Shown in pieces: positions 59,151 to 64,000 of a DNA stretch of 64,000 bases; position 1 is the stretch's first letter, and every line of letters begins with the position of its first letter. Origin of the DNA: Heterobilharzia americana (lineage: Eukaryota; Platyhelminthes; Trematoda; Strigeidida; Schistosomatidae); the NCBI GenBank assembly GCA_944470555.2, contig OX104130.1:68391160-68455159 (forward strand), in the 5' to 3' direction. The notes under the pieces were generated by a model, which saw only the letters and a program-made list of their open reading frames with translations, made no database searches and was not told where the DNA came from. Made by a program: the position numbers and the translations under genes.

Positions 59151-59372
59151 TCCATATTAGATTTGTTTATTTGATATAAAGCGCACAGTGATACAGTATT
59201 ATTTACTTGATTACGTTTCGAGCATAAATTATTGCTCATAATCATATCATGTCATATATCAATCATATCACATTGATATGATTATGAGCAATAATTTATG
59301 CTCGAAACGTAATCAAGTAAATAATACTGTATCACTGTGCGCTTTATATCAAATAAACAAATCTAATATGGA
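59151..59372. repeat. Perfect palindrome, Penelope-tail type
   Basis: Arms 59151-59249 and 59274-59372 appear identical over 99 bp (positions sum to 118523) around a 24-bp centre. Each arm contains 'acgtttcgagcataaattattgctcataatcatatca', the tail seen in the Penelope-like arms at 12.3-12.4 kb and 43.8 kb. The right flank continues to the family terminus 'gtgcccaagtttttcac'. Confidence 0.88.
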
Positions 59373-60184
59373 ACTACATTCTACCACAGTGCCCAAGTTT
59401 TTCACTTATATTAGTCAGTTAGTCAGTCAGTCGGGAACTTATCTGAAAACTGTATTCCTGCTTTTCAGCATTTATCAGAAAAATATGTATATACTTCATT
59501 TGAAAACTCCCACTTCGTCAAAGTCTTCAACTTACTCACTCTGTGTATCTCAGTAGTCGCAAATCTTACAGCGGCACCGTTTAGATTGAAATAGACATAA
59601 CAAATCAGGCAGTGGATAGTAACTAATGTGATGCCTAATCTCTGATATATGCCTTTATGGATATGCGGCCTGTATTTATGGATATATTGCGTTAAAAAAG
59701 AGAACATATCCGGCTTTGTTCTGTTCTAAGTTTAAGGGTACAACTTATGGTGGTAATTCTACCCATTCTGTGTATATGCATCGTGATTTCAGAATTAAAC
59801 ACTCAATATTTCAGTTGTTTGTCTAATATGCTAGTGTTAATAAACTTATTTTTAATGACTCCATAATGAATAGTTTTAGATAAGTTTTGTTCAGGACAAC
59901 GCTGTATTTCTTAGCTTTACAGTTAGTGATTACAGAATTGCTGTTGTATTAATAACTAGTCCATACTCCTGCATTCACCTTTCATCATGTTGGAATCTCT
60001 GTTGAATATAAATCGGAACCAGTTCACTTTTCAACAAATTACTGATTAGAAGTTCCAGTCCAATTGCCGTGTAAAAATCTGTAGCATTATCCAAGTATCT
60101 GATGCACACAAGATGATAATAAGTGGACTTAGGATCTTTCTTACTTTGATACTATCTAAAGGCTTTGTTTCATTAGTTCATGGA

Positions 60185-60355
60185 GCTGGTTTTCAACTAA
60201 TGAGTCATTGGTTCAAGACCCACTCCGTCTACTGCGATTTGGACACTAAGATAAGTAGCATCATTAGCCCTCATAAACAATAGGTGTAGCTCATTGCCTA
60301 GTGTATGAATGTGCACAAGGTTGCTGATGAGTGTATTCCGATTCAATTTCGATGC
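60185..60355 (+). mobile_element. tRNA-like SINE
   Basis: 'tggttcaagacccactccgtctactgcgatttggac' and 'agtagcatcattagccctcataaacaataggtgtagctcattgcctag'. Family as at 30.09 and 36.99 kb. Confidence 0.6.
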
Positions 60356-61026
60356 GATGATACTATTTTAATGTAACTCTACTCAGTGCATGTTTGTATA
60401 CTAGTTTGGGAGTGAAGGTAAGGTTGTTGCACGACTAGAGTTCCCAATGCTACCCTGTTGCCCAGGTCCCCTCGGGGATTCGAACCAGTGCCACACAATT
60501 TTGCAGTCAGAGGCATCTATATCAAACTGTTGTTATACATGAATATAGATAACAAGTGAACTCTCAGCATTTTATTTTCTTTTTGGCTAGATTTAATATA
60601 ATCATCAAATCTGTCTTTTACTCCATTCATACATTCATTCGATGGTGTCAACATAAATTATCATATTCCTTCAGGGCTCTGTTTCATGAAGTTTCGACTA
60701 CCAGCCGTTGGCATGTAGGTTGAAACTAAGTCTTCTAACTTCGACATTACCAACTGAAGTACGTCATAATCCCATGCTTATAAGGTCAATTTGTAGTGCA
60801 ATAGCCTATCATAGATTGCTCTTTCATGCAGTCAGATAACATGAAAACAACTCATGATAAAATGAAAATCCTAACAACTTTTGGACTAAAGCATTTAACC
60901 TGAAAAAATTTGTGTTGTATTTACAGTTGGTCGACAATTTTGTATTTGAAGGCAAACTGTTATTGTAACGATAAGAAAACTTCCAGTGTGTTCTTCATTC
61001 ATACCCTGATTTTTTCCCTTTTATAG

Positions 61027-61052
61027 GAAGGTACATTATCCGAATTTGGAAG
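61027..61052 (+). CDS. MADD: Possible 26-bp MADD microexon K
   Basis: A 26-base segment is flanked by a pyrimidine-rich acceptor (TTTTTTCCCTTTTATAG) and a GTGAGT donor. In the phase-0 frame left by exon J it reads EGTLSEFG plus two bases. This resembles the conserved SSLGDF motif that follows the acidic linker in vertebrate MADD. Microexons are common in schistosomes. No following exon in the required phase was found up to 64000. The assignment is inference from signals and phase. Confidence 0.35.
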
Positions 61053-62000
61053 GTGAGTTCTGTCTATTCTCCCGCATATGTAGTATTTACCGATAATTAT
61101 TGTCTAGGTAGTTATTCAACTCATTTTTTGTTGGATTGTTATCGATCTTGAAGAGGCTTCAGAGGATCTGTGTCAGGTAATATAAGATACAGATAATCCC
61201 ACATGTCATCTTTATACCAGTCCATGTTTCTAGCTTTCAGCGTAACGCAACTTGCGTGTCATGTGTCTCCTATGACTTCCTAAATGTTTTGAGGTTACGT
61301 AACACTAATTTGAGATTAATAGCTGAATTACTTGCTTTATATCGAATAGTTGGCATACTTTTACACCTAAAAGTTAGCGTATCATCATCAAATATTATTC
61401 TGCAGAGACTGACCAGGAATTACTCCGTAGTTAGTGAAATCATAACAAAGAAAGACGATTCTGTGAAGAGCTGAGCAGAACATTGAATAACGAATCATCT
61501 GACTTACAATCATCTAGTTACTTGTCATCTGTTGTTGAACTCTGAGTGGGAACGACGTATTTGTGGTTTAGTCCTCTTTAACCTACATAAATTTTGTATC
61601 CTCCTAGCCTATAAGACGGGAGAGAAATTCATTTATGATAATCATAAGGAAATCAACTGGACTAAAATAGCATTTGAGTTCCTAAGACTTATACTCTTTC
61701 GGCACTCATTTAGAGCTCAGGAAAAGAAAATCTGAAAATATCTAATAGGCTTCAAGTTTAAACAGAGGCGCGTTAGTCTATGTTGTTCGAAGAATAGAAT
61801 AATGCAGAGTGATTAGTATGTGACTCCTTAGAAAGTTGCTTGTCTGAATGCAATTAGGAAATCATCATTGTGTCTCATTGGTTTTGCGAATCATGAGGTG
61901 TATTTTCACTGTTCGAAATGTTTCAGCGTGTGAATGATTTATAGAAGGCAATTTGTTTGGTTTGATAGCTGAAATTCGGTTACAGTGGCGCAGGTGTATC
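61053..62000. other. Region right of exon K, nothing firm
   Basis: Two modest open frames (61256-61474 and 61532-61735, both beginning with non-ATG codons) show no known motif, and their possible acceptors do not fit the phase required after exon K. This is probably MADD intron. Confidence 0.35.
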
Positions 62001-62004
62001 CACT

Positions 62005-62890
62005 CTTTGACGTCTTATCATCATCATCATTATCAACATAGGACCAGACATTACTGCGTAACGGTCCGAGTTGCCACACCGCATATCAGCACATCAAGTG
62101 AAAAGGTAGTGAGGTGAAGGATGAAGATAAGTGAATGAAGTCAAAAGAAATATAAAGTATGATAAGAAAGGAAAGAGGAGTGACAAAATAGTGAGATTCG
62201 GTCTGGCGTTGTTAAGATGAGGATAATATGTGTATACGTCTGCGCCACTGACATCGGTTCTGAGCCATATCACCTAGGGTCTCCAACCACTGGTTCCTCT
62301 TGTCCCGTGGACCCCAACCACCTAGTCTGCATCGTCCTATATGGCTTAAACCAACAGTCAGAGACTTCATACATTGGTGCCATGTTTTAGTCTGGCCACC
62401 TCGGGCCTTTTTCCAGCCTGAACCCACCTCAGCCAACATTGTGTGACGAGGCAATCGGTGACTAGGCATACGTAGTACGTGTTCCAACCATCTCAATCGA
62501 TGAAGGTTTGTAACCTTGTCTACTGATTTACCTCTGCTTTCTAAAACTCTACACCTAACTTCTGCATTACTCACGCGGTGACACCACGGAATACGTCCTA
62601 TACCACTAAGGCAACGGTGGTCAAACACTTGAAGCCTTTTTATATCTTCCACTTTCAATGGCCATGTTTCACAGCCATACAGTAGAACAGAGCAGACTGC
62701 TGTGCAGTACACGCGACCCTTAATAGACGATTGGATATCACGGCGGCGCCATAGGTGGCGTAAATTGGCAAAAGCCAATCGAGCCTTTTGTATCCGTGCA
62801 GAAATCTCATCGGCAACTAACCCACCAGCTTTGATCATACTTCACTTACCAGGTAAGTGAAGTGGTCAACACACTCAACCACTTCACTCT
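62005..62890 (-). mobile_element. RTE/SR2-like 3' end, best-preserved ORF
   Basis: Minus-strand frame 62838-62212 is open for 208 codons: ADEISARIQKARLAFANLRH, IKGRVYCTAVCSVLLYGCET, HRLRWLEHVLRMPSHRLPRH, KSLTVGLSHIGRCRLGGWGP and RDKRNQWLETLGDMAQNRCQ. This is the thumb and C-terminus of an RTE-clade reverse transcriptase. The tail follows to 62005 and ends in a TCATCA-type simple repeat (minus GAT). It is the youngest-looking RTE copy in the window and is truncated just upstream of the GSCIS region. Confidence 0.87.
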
Positions 62891-62914
62891 CTATTGTTAG
62901 CCGCGGTACCGCTG

Positions 62915-63090
62915 ACGTCTTCTAAAGCTTCTTCTAATTTTTTCTCCAGTCATACACCTTTATCTGCTTTCCTATCAGTCTTTTATATCTACTTGTTATA
63001 TGCACGGTGCTGTGAAATGTGGCAACTTGAACCAATACTCTTGTGTCTGAGGTCCTACGTTGATTTCGTCTGTCTGAGTAATAAGTTTGA
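62915..63090 (+). mobile_element. RTE tail
   Basis: The tail alone: 'cgtcttctaaagcttcttct', 'tttctccagtcatacacc', 'gctgtgaaatgtggcaacttga' and 'ggtcctacgttgatttcgtctgtctg'. It lies back-to-back with the antisense RTE copy, so two RTE copies or one interrupted copy meet here. Confidence 0.65.
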
Positions 63091-64000
63091 CGTGTGCCAT
63101 CATTGAAGACCAACTGTGAGATACAAGGTGGGCAAATAAATATTCGATGTAGACTAATCTACTCTTTCATTGTTTATGCTGGTAACTTGTTAAATTTGCA
63201 ATGGGCAATTATCTGTACTGAAGAACTTTAGCTGATGTAGTACTGTCGTGAATCATCAGCAGATATACTCATTCTTAGTATGCATTCTCAGTCATTTAAA
63301 AAAAATTTGACCATTTCATTACATTTTATTTATTCATTTACCCTTATCTCTTTCATAAACCCTCCTCCCTTGGTTATTGAAATGTACATTTTATTTCAGT
63401 TTAAAACAAATTGTTGCACCTTGAGCCCCGTTCCATATCTCTCGAAGGTTTTGTCTATTGTTTATCTACTTCAGAGTTGGTTCATCTTGCACAACATATT
63501 GAACTTGTCATTACTCCTAGGTCTATTCACTTCCTGTTTTTATTGTTATTTCCACTCACTTTTTGTACTTTCCTTTCTCCTTGTTTTGTATTCACTTTCT
63601 TTCGGATATTTCTTTCTATGCTCGTTACATAACGCCTAATGGAATGATTTATGAATCTGTATCCATTGATGAGACTGATTTTACGTGGTCAAATGAATAA
63701 TTTTCAAGAAAACTAAGCTATTGACAATAAGTGTTGCACAAGTACACAACTATTAAGGGAGATGATTGGTACATAAATAAATCAACTTTAAACGTTCCAC
63801 ACAACTGCATTTCTTCAAAATATCACACTTTAGAATCATTGATTCCTATCATCTATAGAACCTCATCTAAGCATCTTACACTTCTCCATATGATTCAAAT
63901 CAACAATGAGAAACTTTATGAATGAACTTTCGCCATTTTTAACTTTATTTCGACATAATCCTACTGTTGCTGCCGTCACGCATTTAGACAAGTAGTGACT
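63091..64000 (+). other. Right edge, nothing firm
   Basis: AT-rich sequence. A frame from 63400 (after a good TTTATTTCAG acceptor) reads FKTNCCTLSPVPYLSKVLSI and stays open for about 80 codons, but the phase does not follow exon K and no domain is recognisable. Confidence 0.3.

Noticed and set aside
62212..62838. A host gene on the minus strand
   Set aside because: The 208-codon frame is the C-terminus of an RTE reverse transcriptase, repeated many times in the window.
63400..63639. MADD exon after K at 63400
   Set aside because: The acceptor is good, but the phase after exon K hits a stop within eight codons, and the other frame has no MADD motif.
1..64000. tRNA gene calls at the tRNA-like heads (for example 5951-6030, 1620-1700, 58330-58440)
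   Set aside because: They have A and B box words, but no canonical cloverleaf or anticodon loop and a fixed non-tRNA 3' body, and they are repeated. They are SINEs.
1..64000. Bacterial-style systems (CRISPR, operons, toxin-antitoxin, defence islands)
   Set aside because: The window is intron-rich animal DNA, and no direct-repeat array or gene cluster of that kind is present.

Overview
This is eukaryotic, AT-rich, intron- and repeat-dense DNA that looks like a blood fluke (Schistosoma). The reasons are hammerhead-ribozyme repeats of the Sm-alpha type, Penelope-like, RTE/SR2-like and CR1-like retroelement debris, and short exons separated by kilobase-scale introns. The species cannot be fixed from the sequence alone.

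Two protein-coding genes are supported, both on the + strand. The first (3155-9820) contributes two exons of a mitochondrial-type HSP70 (mortalin/HSPA9): the end of the ATPase domain plus the substrate-binding domain, then the C-terminal region. Its 5' exons lie outside the window or were not recognised. The second (26408-52254, probably continuing to at least 61052) is the 5' half of MADD/DENN, a Rab3/Rab27 guanine-nucleotide exchange factor. Nine exons (A-I) carry the uDENN, cDENN and dDENN modules in order, with GT-AG boundaries and compatible phases throughout. Two further phase-compatible exons (J, K) are proposed. The rest of MADD lies beyond the right edge.

Everything else is mostly decaying mobile DNA. 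1-3154 is probably HSP70 intron, with tRNA-like SINE, RTE scraps, a 0.36-kb palindrome and a relic of a protein-kinase exon near 2.4 kb. 10.1-12.4 kb is a striking inverted duplication of a Penelope-like element (GIY-YIG endonuclease in both arms, reverse-transcriptase remnant between). 15.3-17.5 kb and 21.0-21.5 kb hold degraded antisense non-LTR elements, and 18-26 kb is otherwise unassigned. The MADD introns hold a dense mosaic: many RTE 3' ends (mostly sense to the gene), one long CR1-like reverse transcriptase (42.4-43.7 kb, antisense), a Penelope-like reverse transcriptase with intact YVDD (50.4-51.2 kb, antisense), at least two hammerhead-bearing repeat families, tRNA-like SINEs, a 2.3-kb foldback (37.8-40.1 kb), a perfect 99-bp-arm palindrome (59.15-59.37 kb) and several microsatellites, one of which abuts a MADD splice donor.

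No rRNA gene, functional tRNA, CRISPR array or operon-like cluster was seen. The most interesting material is the self-cleaving-RNA repeat families and the palindromic Penelope tails, not a new protein system.
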